Origin: Gammaproteobacteria bacterium
Lineage (GTDB): Bacteria; Pseudomonadota; Gammaproteobacteria; Pseudomonadales; Azotimanducaceae
Length of the DNA: 64,000 nucleotides
Direction: 5' to 3'
NCBI GenBank assembly: GCA_021773565.1
Contig: JAJFJZ010000017.1
Location: 1 to 64,000, forward strand
The position numbers and the translations under genes are program-made. The notes under the pieces were generated by a model. It searched no databases, was not told the origin of the DNA, and worked only from the letters and a program-made list of their open reading frames with translations. Within the stretch, counting starts at the first letter, position 1; every line of letters begins with the position of its first letter. Shown here one piece after another: positions 6,736 to 15,668 of this stretch.

Positions 6736-9096
6736 ATGAGTGGTATTTCCCCAGTTTTGCCCGTCATTCCGCTCAAGAATACGCTGGTTTACCCACAACT
6801 GGTGACACCCTTGTCTGTGGGCCGCGTATCGTCTCTTAATGCCATAAAACAGGCTACCGATGCCCGTATGCAATTAATCACCGTGTCCCAGCGCAAAGCA
6901 GAAACGGAAAACCCGGGGCCCGACGACCTCTACGAGATAGGCACACTGGTAAATATCAAACGTGTCGAGCGCAGGGAAAATAGCGCGCAGGTTTTGGTAG
7001 AAGGTGTTAGCAGGGTAAAAATCCTGGCCACACCGGTAACAGAACCCTATCTGGGCGTTGTGTACGAAACTTTGCCGGAACTATCGATAGTAGAAGCCGA
7101 CCTGAGTGGAAATGGTCAGGAGCTGGCCGCGTTTATCCGGGAAAACCTTGCACTGGCTGAACAGATTTCCGTGATGTATGACTCCGAGAATGGCCATCAA
7201 ATTTATCAACAGCTGATCGGCTCGATAAACGATCCTGTAACCCAGATGTACCGTATTGCCTCATTGGCCAACCTGGATATGGACAAAGAGCAAAAAGTAC
7301 TCGAATGCAAAACACCACTTGAGTTGCTAAAACTTTTGCACAAATTGCTGGAACATGAAATGGGTGTGACCCGTTTGCGAAAGGAAATCTCGGAACAGGC
7401 GCGCACAGACATCGATGCCCAGCAACGCGAGCATCTGTTGCGCCAGCAAAAACGCGCTATCGAAAGTGCGCTGGGAGAAAAAGACGAAGAAGATCTGGAT
7501 GACATAGCAGAAATAAAAGCCATGCTTGCTGATGCCGGTTTACCCGAATCCGCCAAAAAAGAAGTAGATCGCGAGCTAAAACGTTTAGGCAGAATGTCCC
7601 CAAACGCAGCAGACTATCAGGTATCAAGGGCGTATCTTGAACTGGTTTCTGAACTGCCCTGGAACGCTGAATCTGAAAATACCCTTTCACTGATACATGC
7701 AAAAACTGTATTGGATGAAGATCATTTTGGCCTTGAAGAAGTAAAAGATCGCATTCTGGAAAACCTGGCTGTTATGCAGCTTAATCCGGAAGCCAAAGCG
7801 CCTATTCTGTGCCTTGTCGGCCCACCCGGCGTGGGCAAAACTTCGCTCGGAGAATCCATTGCCCGTGCCATGGGACGTAAATTTGAGCGTTTAAGCCTGG
7901 GCGGCTTGCATGATGAAGCTGAACTAAGAGGCCATCGGCGCACCTACATTGGGGCTATGCCAGGCCGTATTATTCAGGCCGTTCGACGCACCGCAGTAAA
8001 TAACCCGGTGCTAATGCTGGACGAAATCGACAAGCTGGGTTCCGACTTTCGGGGTGATCCCGCAGCCGCTTTGATGGAAATTCTGGATCCTGCACAAAAC
8101 AAGGATTTTATGGATAACTATCTAAACCTGCCTTTTGATTTGTCGAACGTATTTTTTATCACCACCGCAAATTCGCTGGACACAATCCCACGTCCACTCC
8201 TGGATCGAATGGAAGTGCTGGACCTTAGCGGCTACAGCGATGTCGAAAAGCTGGAAATTGCCAGACGGTATCTGGTACCCAGACAACAGATCGATGCAGG
8301 TCTTACCGAGAAACAGCTGGACTTACCTGACCGAACCCTGTTCGACATCATCCACCACTACACGCGTGAAGCCGGTGTGCGACAGCTGGAGCGCGTTATA
8401 GCACGCGTGGCGAGAAAACGTGCCCGGGCAATACTTGAAGCTAAGCTGGCGAAGGGCCGGCGTCCCGGAAAACTACGCAGGCCCATCCTGCCGAAACACC
8501 TGGAGGAACTGTTAGGCTCTCAGGTGTTCTTCCCTGAAAAATCCAGAGGTACTCTTCTACCGGGCGTGGCACAAGGTATGGCCTGGACTGAAGCGGGTGG
8601 CGTCATCCTTTACATTGAAGCAAGCCTGGTCCAGCGTGAGGAAAATATCATACTAACGGGCCAGCTGGGTGACGTAATGCAAGAGTCTGCCAGAGCTGCG
8701 AGAAGTTATATCTGGTCGGTTGCGGATACATTTGGAATTGACCGCAAAACCATTGAAAAGTCGGGAGTGCATGTGCACATTCCAGCAGGCGCCGTTCCAA
8801 AGGATGGGCCTTCGGCCGGAATTACCATGGCTTGCGCGTTGGCGTCTGCCTACTCGGGGCGTCCGCTGTTAAGCAGTATAGCAATGACAGGAGAGCTCAC
8901 CCTATCCGGCCTGGTTCTTCCCGTAGGTGGGATAAAAGAGAAGATATTGGCTGCACATCGAGCAGGACTAAGACACATCATCATTCCCAAGGCCAACCAG
9001 AGCGAGCTGCAAAAACTACCGGACTCTGTGCGCGAGGAAATCCATGTAGATCTGGTGGAAAACTTTGCAGAAGTTCGTGATCTGGTGTTTGCCTGA
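6736..9096 (+). CDS. lon: ATP-dependent protease Lon
   Basis: A 786-residue LonA-type protease, close to the E. coli length of 784. In order: an N-terminal substrate-binding LON domain (about 7-200), coiled-coil linker, AAA+ module with Walker A GPPGVGKT (362-369) and Walker B (VLMLDEIDK), and a proteolytic domain with catalytic Ser in PKDGPSAGI (about S693) and Lys in GGIKEK (about K736). It degrades misfolded and selected regulatory proteins in the cytoplasm. Expected neighbours clpX and hupB are absent; the flanks are a hydroxyacid dehydrogenase and a convergent M3 peptidase, so this may be a second Lon. A clear AGGAG-type site precedes the ATG. Confidence 0.95.
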   Translation: MSGISPVLPVIPLKNTLVYPQLVTPLSVGRVSSLNAIKQATDARMQLITVSQRKAETENPGPDDLYEIGTLVNIKRVERRENSAQVLVEGVSRVKILATPVTEPYLGVVYETLPELSIVEADLSGNGQELAAFIRENLALAEQISVMYDSENGHQIYQQLIGSINDPVTQMYRIASLANLDMDKEQKVLECKTPLELLKLLHKLLEHEMGVTRLRKEISEQARTDIDAQQREHLLRQQKRAIESALGEKDEEDLDDIAEIKAMLADAGLPESAKKEVDRELKRLGRMSPNAADYQVSRAYLELVSELPWNAESENTLSLIHAKTVLDEDHFGLEEVKDRILENLAVMQLNPEAKAPILCLVGPPGVGKTSLGESIARAMGRKFERLSLGGLHDEAELRGHRRTYIGAMPGRIIQAVRRTAVNNPVLMLDEIDKLGSDFRGDPAAALMEILDPAQNKDFMDNYLNLPFDLSNVFFITTANSLDTIPRPLLDRMEVLDLSGYSDVEKLEIARRYLVPRQQIDAGLTEKQLDLPDRTLFDIIHHYTREAGVRQLERVIARVARKRARAILEAKLAKGRRPGKLRRPILPKHLEELLGSQVFFPEKSRGTLLPGVAQGMAWTEAGGVILYIEASLVQREENIILTGQLGDVMQESARAARSYIWSVADTFGIDRKTIEKSGVHVHIPAGAVPKDGPSAGITMACALASAYSGRPLLSSIAMTGELTLSGLVLPVGGIKEKILAAHRAGLRHIIIPKANQSELQKLPDSVREEIHVDLVENFAEVRDLVFA

Positions 9097-9104
9097 AAAA
9101 TTAC

Positions 9105-10970
9105 TCAGGCGGGATAGAGCTGATCGCTCAATTGCTCGAAGGCATCCACGCGTTTTTCGATATTGGCAAGCGTACGCCGCCAGAATTCGGCATCCTGCAG
9201 CCTGGTCTGCAGGTGTTTGTCTGCCAGATTTTCAGCGGTCATCCGCCCGGTATCACGCAGCAACGCCTTATAGTTGGTAAAAAAGTCTGCTCCCATCTCT
9301 GACTGTTGCGCATACAAACCCATACTAAACAGGTAGCCAAACAAATAAGGGAAATTGTAAAAGCTTAATCCGGAAATATAAAAATGCAATTTACTAGCCC
9401 AGAACATGGGATCGGGCTCGGAAATAGAATCACCGTACCAGCTCATCCACGCATCCGACATAAGCTTGCTGATCTCATCACTCTGTAGCGGTCTTTCCTG
9501 TCGAGCCTGGTAAAAATTCTTCTCAAATTCAAATCGCGCCGGAATATTCAACACAAAAGCCGGTAGAGCAGACACATCTTCCCAGGCGATATCAAATTTT
9601 TCCTCAGGGCTGCGCGCACGTGCAATAAGCGCATCCCTAACCACGGTCTCCCCAAAGGTACTGGCGGTTTCAGCAAGTGACATCCCATAGGAAGTTTGGG
9701 TCAAGGGTAAATCACGCATTACCCAGGAATGAAAAGCATGCCCGAGTTCGTGGGCAAGCGTAATAACGTCACTCGTACCCCCGGAATAGGTCATGTATAC
9801 CCGTGGTGTACGTGATTTCTGGAATCCTGTGCAATAGGCCCCGGGGCGCTTGTGATCGCCAAGTGAGCCTTCTATCCAGCCTTTGTCGCGCATCAGGCGG
9901 ACGAAATCGCCCATTTCCTTATGCACACCGCTGTACGCTTCAACTATGAGCTCAAGGGCTTCATCAAAGGGAATGCCTGTATGCTCAGCTGAGCTGCTAG
10001 CAGGAACAGGTGCAGGCGCACGCATATCCCATGGGCCAAGCGCCTGTTTCCCATAGGCTCGCGCCTGCAATTTAGCCGCTCGTTGTGCCAACGGTTTGGC
10101 CTCCTCTGCGATAGCCAGAATTCTATTGAGAGTCGCTTCGCTTATACGATTCATATGAACCGGCCCATCCAGAAAGCCCACCTTGCGGTGTGAGGAACGC
10201 TTGCGATACATCTCCAGCCGCCAGCCGGATATGGCGTTTAATGCCGCTGCACAACTTTCTTCCTGGCCCTGCCACGCGGTGTTTATCGCCTGCCAGGCAC
10301 TTTTTCGGGTATGGTCCTGCGGGTTCTGCAAAAGACCGGCAGCTTCTGCAATACCCATGGTGCGGGTTTCATTACCCAGCAACACCTCACAACGCAGCGT
10401 GCCGGATAGCTGGCTATACAATCGGCCCCAGGCATGAATGCCGTCCTGTGAAAGTGCAGAAACCATGTTCTCCTCTTTCAGGCTCAATAATTCATCACGC
10501 TTTTCACGACTTCTACGTACCAAAAACCCGGAACTTCGCGTGTCAGCATGATCCAGATAACAATCGACAATGGGCTCTGCCGCGAGGTCCAGAAACTGGG
10601 AAAGTGGCTCGCGCGCGACATCAAAGCGTTTGGAATATTGCTGCAACCGGCCTTGCAGCACTTTCGCCTGCGAGTGTTGGCTGTCGACACTCAACAAACA
10701 GCTGGCATAGGTATACGCATCATGTAACAGCACCTGTGCTTTCTCTGACTGAACAAAAATTTCCCGTGCACAATCTATTAATACCTGCGCACTATCCAGT
10801 GGCAACAATTCAATATCGGGCAAGGCCTTAACCAGCCGGGGATTCTTTTGCTCAATCACCTCAAGTAAGGCTTCTACTTCTGCCAGATCGGCCTCCAGCT
10901 CGGGTGACGAAGCAGAAGTGTATTCACTGGAGAGGTCCCATCGTGGCCCCTCTATTTTTGCTGTTTGCAT
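9105..10970 (-). CDS. M3 family oligoendopeptidase (PepF-like)
   Basis: About 621 residues. The zinc motif HELGH is near residue 407, and the downstream Glu ligand lies in SLAETASTFGE. An N-terminal helical domain (about 1-200) and the C-terminal LHFYISGLSFYNFPYLFGYL segment match the oligoendopeptidase F branch. It hydrolyses short peptides in the cytoplasm. I set the start at the ATG at 10970; the reading frame is open for 80 more codons upstream but that part looks non-coding and would swallow the next promoter. It converges with lon, leaving 8 bp between stops. Confidence 0.85.
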   Translation of the reverse strand: MQTAKIEGPRWDLSSEYTSASSPELEADLAEVEALLEVIEQKNPRLVKALPDIELLPLDSAQVLIDCAREIFVQSEKAQVLLHDAYTYASCLLSVDSQHSQAKVLQGRLQQYSKRFDVAREPLSQFLDLAAEPIVDCYLDHADTRSSGFLVRRSREKRDELLSLKEENMVSALSQDGIHAWGRLYSQLSGTLRCEVLLGNETRTMGIAEAAGLLQNPQDHTRKSAWQAINTAWQGQEESCAAALNAISGWRLEMYRKRSSHRKVGFLDGPVHMNRISEATLNRILAIAEEAKPLAQRAAKLQARAYGKQALGPWDMRAPAPVPASSSAEHTGIPFDEALELIVEAYSGVHKEMGDFVRLMRDKGWIEGSLGDHKRPGAYCTGFQKSRTPRVYMTYSGGTSDVITLAHELGHAFHSWVMRDLPLTQTSYGMSLAETASTFGETVVRDALIARARSPEEKFDIAWEDVSALPAFVLNIPARFEFEKNFYQARQERPLQSDEISKLMSDAWMSWYGDSISEPDPMFWASKLHFYISGLSFYNFPYLFGYLFSMGLYAQQSEMGADFFTNYKALLRDTGRMTAENLADKHLQTRLQDAEFWRRTLANIEKRVDAFEQLSDQLYPA

Positions 10971-11067
10971 TCTGTCCTGCCTCTGATTGAATGGGAAAGT
11001 AGACCTGAGTACCCTTATCACAGCATACTTAAACCTCACATAAACCAATTTTACAGGAAATTTAGTA

Positions 11068-11364
11068 ATGAGTGCAGACGGAACCTGGAACGTAGCAATG
11101 AATACGCCAATGGGCACACAAAATGGAGTACTAACCCTCGCTGTTGACGGTGACTCCCTATCCGGAAATATGTCCGGCCCACAGGGAAAAATCGAACTCA
11201 CAGACGGCAAGGTAGAAGGTGACAGTTACAGCTGGAATGCTGCCATGACAACACCCATGCCCATGACTCTGGAATTTAGTGCAAAAGTAGAAGGCGACAA
11301 TATTTCCGGAGACGTTAAACTCGGTGCCTTCGGCACCTCCACTTTTACCGGTACGCGCGCCTGA
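11068..11364 (+). CDS. Small beta-rich protein with internal duplication
   Basis: 98 residues with no signal peptide. The sequence is two similar halves of about 47 residues: GTWNVAMNTPM...VDGDSLSGNMSG and YSWNAAMTTPM...VEGDNISGDVKL. Each is an amphipathic beta pattern, so a small beta-barrel or beta-sandwich is likely. I know similar uncharacterised proteins in many bacteria but no function. AGGAAA precedes the ATG. It is divergent from the M3 peptidase and convergent with the peptide transporter. Confidence 0.75.
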   Translation: MSADGTWNVAMNTPMGTQNGVLTLAVDGDSLSGNMSGPQGKIELTDGKVEGDSYSWNAAMTTPMPMTLEFSAKVEGDNISGDVKLGAFGTSTFTGTRA

Positions 11365-11380
11365 ACTGTGTACCAGGTCG

Positions 11381-12955
11381 CTACTGGTGGCTTGGCTCCG
11401 CTACCAAAGGACCGCGTTTTACATTTTTGCCTTCGTGCATGAATCGTTTTATCAAGGGCGCAATGAGCATCAGGGCAAGACCCACACCAATCGCGGTTTT
11501 TGCCAGATAGCCAAAGGTATCGCTATAAACGACCAGGGCAGAGACCTTGTCCAGCGTAGCACCAGCAGACTCGCTGGTGCTGGCGCCTGCGGCGATCAAT
11601 CCGCCCACGTACGCTGATGCTGAACTGGCCAGAAACCACACCCCCATCATCAGACCGGTTACACGCGCAACCGACAATCTCGTGACCATGGAAAGCCCGA
11701 TTGGCGAAAGGCACAACTCGCCAGTCGTGTGCAGGAAAAAAGCCAGGGTGATCCACATGGCACCCACGCTACCGTCACTCTCTGCAAGTGTAATACCGTA
11801 CACCAGTACCGCAAAGCCAAGCCCAATCTGCAGTATTGCCAGTCCAAACTTGGCAGGAGTGCTCGGTTCCTGATTTCTGGATGCAAGTTTTACCCATAGC
11901 CAGCTGAACACGGGGGCCATAGCCACTATAAAGATAGCGTTAAGTGACTGGAACATGGAGGCCTTGATTTCAGTGCCCATTATGTCTCTGTCTATATTTC
12001 GGTCGATGAACAGCGCCATGGAACTGCCTGCCTGTTCAAAGAATGACCAGAACACCACTGAAACCACAATCAGAAAAAGCACGATGAGCATTCGATCTCG
12101 CTCAACAGGCGTGCAGCGAAAAAAGGAAAACAGCACCAGCCCGCCTACTGCAAAAAAACTGGTACCCAATAGAAGATTGCCAATTAGCATACGGTGTTGC
12201 ATCAATTGCCACACAAGCAATACCCCAACAAGGCTAAGCACATATATCAGTTTTTCACGGCTCAAAAAACCAAGTATTTGCTGGCGTAACAATTCCGGAT
12301 TAGCCGGTAATCCAGCACCCAACAATAAGTGCTGACCGCGAACAAAGGTGAACAACCCGGCAAGCATGCCGATACCGGCAAGGCCAAACCCATACCTCCA
12401 GCCGTAGGTCTCACCCAACCAGCCACACACGATGGCAGACACCGCCGCGCCCAGATTGATACCCATGTAAAAAATGGTAAAACCACCATCCCGACGTGGG
12501 TCATCCTGGCCATACAACTGACCCACAATGCTTGAAATACTGGGTTTCAAAAACCCGACCCCAACAATGATAAATGCCAGTGAGAGATAAAAGGATTGCA
12601 GATAAAAACCGTCTCTTTCAACACCGTTGGCCCCAACCACTGCTGGCTCACCTTCCAGTGCCATACCCAAATGACCACACACCAGTAATACCGCACCGAG
12701 TATTACAGCTTTTCTAAAACCCAGGTAGCGGTCTGCTATCAGGCCACCAATTACCGGCATGAGATACACCATGGCCCCGTAACTTGCGTATATTCCTGTG
12801 GCGTCTGTATCGCCGAATAGAAAGTGTTTTGTAAGGTACAAAATGAGCAGCGCACGCATGCCATAATAGGAAAACCGTTCCCACGTCTCTGCAAAAAAAA
12901 GTACTACCAGGCCGCGTGGATGCCCCAATACGTCATCCGATTTTGCATTTGTCAC
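11381..12955 (-). CDS. POT/PTR family proton-dependent oligopeptide transporter
   Basis: A 524-residue inner-membrane protein with about 14 predicted helices, starting at a GTG. The FFAETWERFSYYGMR motif in helix 1 is diagnostic: it carries the ExxERFxYYG signature that couples protons to di- and tripeptide uptake. The second family motif, the FYMGINLGA stretch, is also present. It resembles DtpA-type permeases. Together with the M3 peptidase next door it could supply and process peptides, though the two genes are not in one operon. Confidence 0.9.
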   Translation of the reverse strand: MTNAKSDDVLGHPRGLVVLFFAETWERFSYYGMRALLILYLTKHFLFGDTDATGIYASYGAMVYLMPVIGGLIADRYLGFRKAVILGAVLLVCGHLGMALEGEPAVVGANGVERDGFYLQSFYLSLAFIIVGVGFLKPSISSIVGQLYGQDDPRRDGGFTIFYMGINLGAAVSAIVCGWLGETYGWRYGFGLAGIGMLAGLFTFVRGQHLLLGAGLPANPELLRQQILGFLSREKLIYVLSLVGVLLVWQLMQHRMLIGNLLLGTSFFAVGGLVLFSFFRCTPVERDRMLIVLFLIVVSVVFWSFFEQAGSSMALFIDRNIDRDIMGTEIKASMFQSLNAIFIVAMAPVFSWLWVKLASRNQEPSTPAKFGLAILQIGLGFAVLVYGITLAESDGSVGAMWITLAFFLHTTGELCLSPIGLSMVTRLSVARVTGLMMGVWFLASSASAYVGGLIAAGASTSESAGATLDKVSALVVYSDTFGYLAKTAIGVGLALMLIAPLIKRFMHEGKNVKRGPLVAEPSHQ

Positions 12956-13066
12956 CCACTACACCCCGTTTATTATTGTTGTTTAAAACAGATTACCAGA
13001 GAACGTACGAGCAAACGAGACAGTTATAGGCGCGGCAATACCGCTCAGGAGTAGTTATAATCAGGT

Positions 13067-13900
13067 GTGTCCCAAATTAGTAACATCTATCGTTTTCGCG
13101 AGGCCCGATTTACCCCGGCCCATCCTGTGTTACCCATCATTGCCAATCTGCCGCATTCGGGGCTGGCTATTCCCGAGCCCATGCGTAAACAACTCAAGCC
13201 GGAATTCCGGGAATTTTTACCTAACCAGGATTGGCATCTGCAACACCTTTACGATTTTCTACCAGAAATTGGTATCAGTACCCTGCAGGCCACACACAGC
13301 CGATATGCTTCAGATCTTAACCGCGAACTTACTGATGAACCCTATGGCAGTTTCTGGAAATCCGTGATACCAAATCAAACCGCATACAAACACCCCTTAT
13401 ATGATGAGAACCTCAACGACCAGCAAATTCAGCACCAGCTGGATACCTATTATTCTCCCTACCACCAACGTCTGGATAAACTGCTAACAAGCCATATAGC
13501 GCAACATGGTCGTGTGTTATTGCTGGATTTGCACAGCTTCGGCGCATTTGTAGACAACGATGTGATTCTGGGAAATGCCAAAGGTACATCCTGTGACCCG
13601 GCAATATTTAGCACCCTAAGCCAGTGTTTTGCACAACAAGGTTTTGATGTAGTCGAAAATAAAGTATTCACCGGGGGGCATATCACTCGCCACTATTCAA
13701 ACTGGGGCGCTCTTTTGAAAAAAAAACGCACGATTCAAACCATTCAGATTGAGCTGCGTTATGAACTCTACCTAAACGAACAAGCGCTCAAAGTCTCAGC
13801 AGTTCCAGGCTGGCAGAATGAGAAATTCAGGCGGGTTCAAGCCAAATTACGTACCGTTTTTACATCCCTGTGTGAACAGATGAAAATAGTACCTGCTTAA
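13067..13900 (+). CDS. N-formylglutamate amidohydrolase family protein
   Basis: 277 residues from a GTG with CAGGAG upstream. The family pattern is clear: NLPHSG near the N-terminus, THSRYASDLNRE, LLDLHSFGA and GGHITRHYS, giving the Asp, His and Arg residues of the zinc amidohydrolase site. HutG-type enzymes release formate from N-formyl-L-glutamate in histidine breakdown, but no hut genes are nearby, so it may act on another N-formyl or N-acyl amino acid. Its stop overlaps that of the convergent glnS. Confidence 0.85.
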   Translation: MSQISNIYRFREARFTPAHPVLPIIANLPHSGLAIPEPMRKQLKPEFREFLPNQDWHLQHLYDFLPEIGISTLQATHSRYASDLNRELTDEPYGSFWKSVIPNQTAYKHPLYDENLNDQQIQHQLDTYYSPYHQRLDKLLTSHIAQHGRVLLLDLHSFGAFVDNDVILGNAKGTSCDPAIFSTLSQCFAQQGFDVVENKVFTGGHITRHYSNWGALLKKKRTIQTIQIELRYELYLNEQALKVSAVPGWQNEKFRRVQAKLRTVFTSLCEQMKIVPA

Positions 13901-15537
13901 GCGGGCCGCAGTTCTCGCAAGCTGACCGTTCGATTAAATACTGGACGCGACTCACTAAAATCTTCACTGTCCTTTACGAAATAACCTTGCCGCTCAAATT
14001 GAAAATGCAGCATCTGACCCTGCACAGCAGCCGGTTCAATTATCGCATTTTTGTTATGAAACGAATCAGGATTGAGCGCTGCTGCAAGATCGCTCGTATC
14101 CGGCCGTCTTTCCAGGAACAGGTTTTCATACAAACGTACTTCACAATCTATCCCCTGCCCTGCAGAAACCCAGTGCACAACCCCCTTGGGTTTTAGACCG
14201 CTCTTGTCCTGGCCACTACGTGACTCGGGAAAGTAGGTACAGTGCAACTCGGTAATTTCACCGTTGGCATCTTTAATAACTTCATCACAACGAATAATGA
14301 ATGCCATGCGCAGACGCACCATTTCTCCTGGTGAAAGTCGTTTGTATTTTGGCGGTCGCACTTCCTCAAAGTCGGATCGTTCGATATACAGCTCTTTACC
14401 AAAAGGCATCACCCGTGTTCCGTATTCCTGCCTGGGATGCCACGGTGCTGTGAGCGCATCAGTGTCCTCACCTTCCCAATTGGTAAGTATCACCTTTAGT
14501 GGGTCAAGCACACACATCGCACGGTGTGCATCTGCCTCCAGATCTTTTCTCACACAGAAATCGAACAGGCTCATTTCAATGGTATTGTCCTGCTTGGTTA
14601 CCCCAATGCGGTCACAAAAGTCCCGGATAGCACAGGCACGCACACCCCTGCGTCGCAACCCCGCTATGGTGGGCATCCTCGGATCGTCCCACCCGGTTAC
14701 CAGGCGCTCGTCCACCAGCTTGTTCAACAAGCGTTTGCTCATTACTGTGTACTCAAGGCCCAGCCTGGAAAATTCGATCTGCGGCGGATGCACATTTAAA
14801 TTAATGTTGTCCAACACCCAATCATACAGTGGCCTGTGATCTTCAAACTCAAGGGTGCACAGCGAGTGGGAGATCTGCTCCAGAGCATCACACACACAGT
14901 GGGTATAATCATAGGTGGGATAAATGCACCAGGTGTTTCCGGTGCGCTGATGCGATATGTGTCGAATACGGTACAGGACCGGGTCCCGCATATTGATATT
15001 CGGCGATGCCATATCTATTTTCGCACGCAGCACATACGTTCCGTCTGCAAACTCACCGGCGCGCATGGCACGAAATAATTCCAGGTTTTGCTCGACACTC
15101 TGGTTTCGGCAAGGACTGTTAGTGCCGGGAATGGTAAGCGTACCCCTGTTTTCTCGCATTTCATCCGCACTCAAGCTACATACAAATGCCTTGCCTGAAG
15201 TAATTAGCTGTTCTGCAAACTGATACAGTTGCTCAAAATAATCGGATGCGTGCGTGAGCCTGTCACCCCAGTCAAAACCCAGCCACTTAACGTCCGCCTG
15301 AATGGCCTCCACAAATTGCACATCTTCTTTTGCCGGGTTGGTGTCATCAAAACGCAGGTAACAATCACCACCGAACTCCTGCGCAACTCCAAAATTCAGG
15401 CAGATAGATTTGGCGTGCCCAATGTGCAAACAGCCATTGGGCTCGGGAGGAAAACGCGTAATAACAGGCGTTCCTGCCTCCGTATCCCGGGTGATCCTTT
15501 GCCGGATAAAATCCAGACCGGTGGGTGTTTCCGACAT
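13897..15537 (-). CDS. glnS: Glutaminyl-tRNA synthetase
   Basis: 546 residues, near the 554 of E. coli GlnRS. Class I motifs are HIGH at residues 38-41 (PNGCLHIGHAKS) and MSKR in VMSKRLL. The N-terminal FPPEPNG and the RFDDTNP stretch are GlnRS/GluRS hallmarks. A C-terminal anticodon-binding beta-barrel domain is complete. It charges tRNA-Gln directly, so the amidotransferase route is not needed. The start is the ATG at 15537. Its Shine-Dalgarno lies inside a foldable leader described separately. Confidence 0.95.
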   Translation of the reverse strand: MSETPTGLDFIRQRITRDTEAGTPVITRFPPEPNGCLHIGHAKSICLNFGVAQEFGGDCYLRFDDTNPAKEDVQFVEAIQADVKWLGFDWGDRLTHASDYFEQLYQFAEQLITSGKAFVCSLSADEMRENRGTLTIPGTNSPCRNQSVEQNLELFRAMRAGEFADGTYVLRAKIDMASPNINMRDPVLYRIRHISHQRTGNTWCIYPTYDYTHCVCDALEQISHSLCTLEFEDHRPLYDWVLDNINLNVHPPQIEFSRLGLEYTVMSKRLLNKLVDERLVTGWDDPRMPTIAGLRRRGVRACAIRDFCDRIGVTKQDNTIEMSLFDFCVRKDLEADAHRAMCVLDPLKVILTNWEGEDTDALTAPWHPRQEYGTRVMPFGKELYIERSDFEEVRPPKYKRLSPGEMVRLRMAFIIRCDEVIKDANGEITELHCTYFPESRSGQDKSGLKPKGVVHWVSAGQGIDCEVRLYENLFLERRPDTSDLAAALNPDSFHNKNAIIEPAAVQGQMLHFQFERQGYFVKDSEDFSESRPVFNRTVSLRELRPA

Positions 15538-15538
15538 T

Positions 15539-15588
15539 TTGTAGTGTTCCTGCACAAAGAGCAGGCATTCTACAGAAGATCACTACAA
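15539..15588 (-). promoter_or_regulatory. Foldable glnS leader masking the ribosome site
   Basis: Read on the minus strand, UUGUAGUG (15588-15581) can pair perfectly with CACUACAA (15546-15539), which ends one base before the glnS ATG. Inside this 8-bp closing helix is a 5-bp hairpin CCUGC/GCAGG with a 7-nt loop whose 3' arm overlaps the AGGA ribosome site, and a smaller UUCUGUAGAA hairpin. Together they suggest a three-way junction that could control glnS translation. The pairing is seen; the function is inferred. Confidence 0.4.
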
Positions 15589-15668
15589 GGGGCATATTAT
15601 TATCGCTATCTGTATGGATGCGATAATGAGGCTACAATAAAGATTATGACGATTTGCAACCAGACAGC

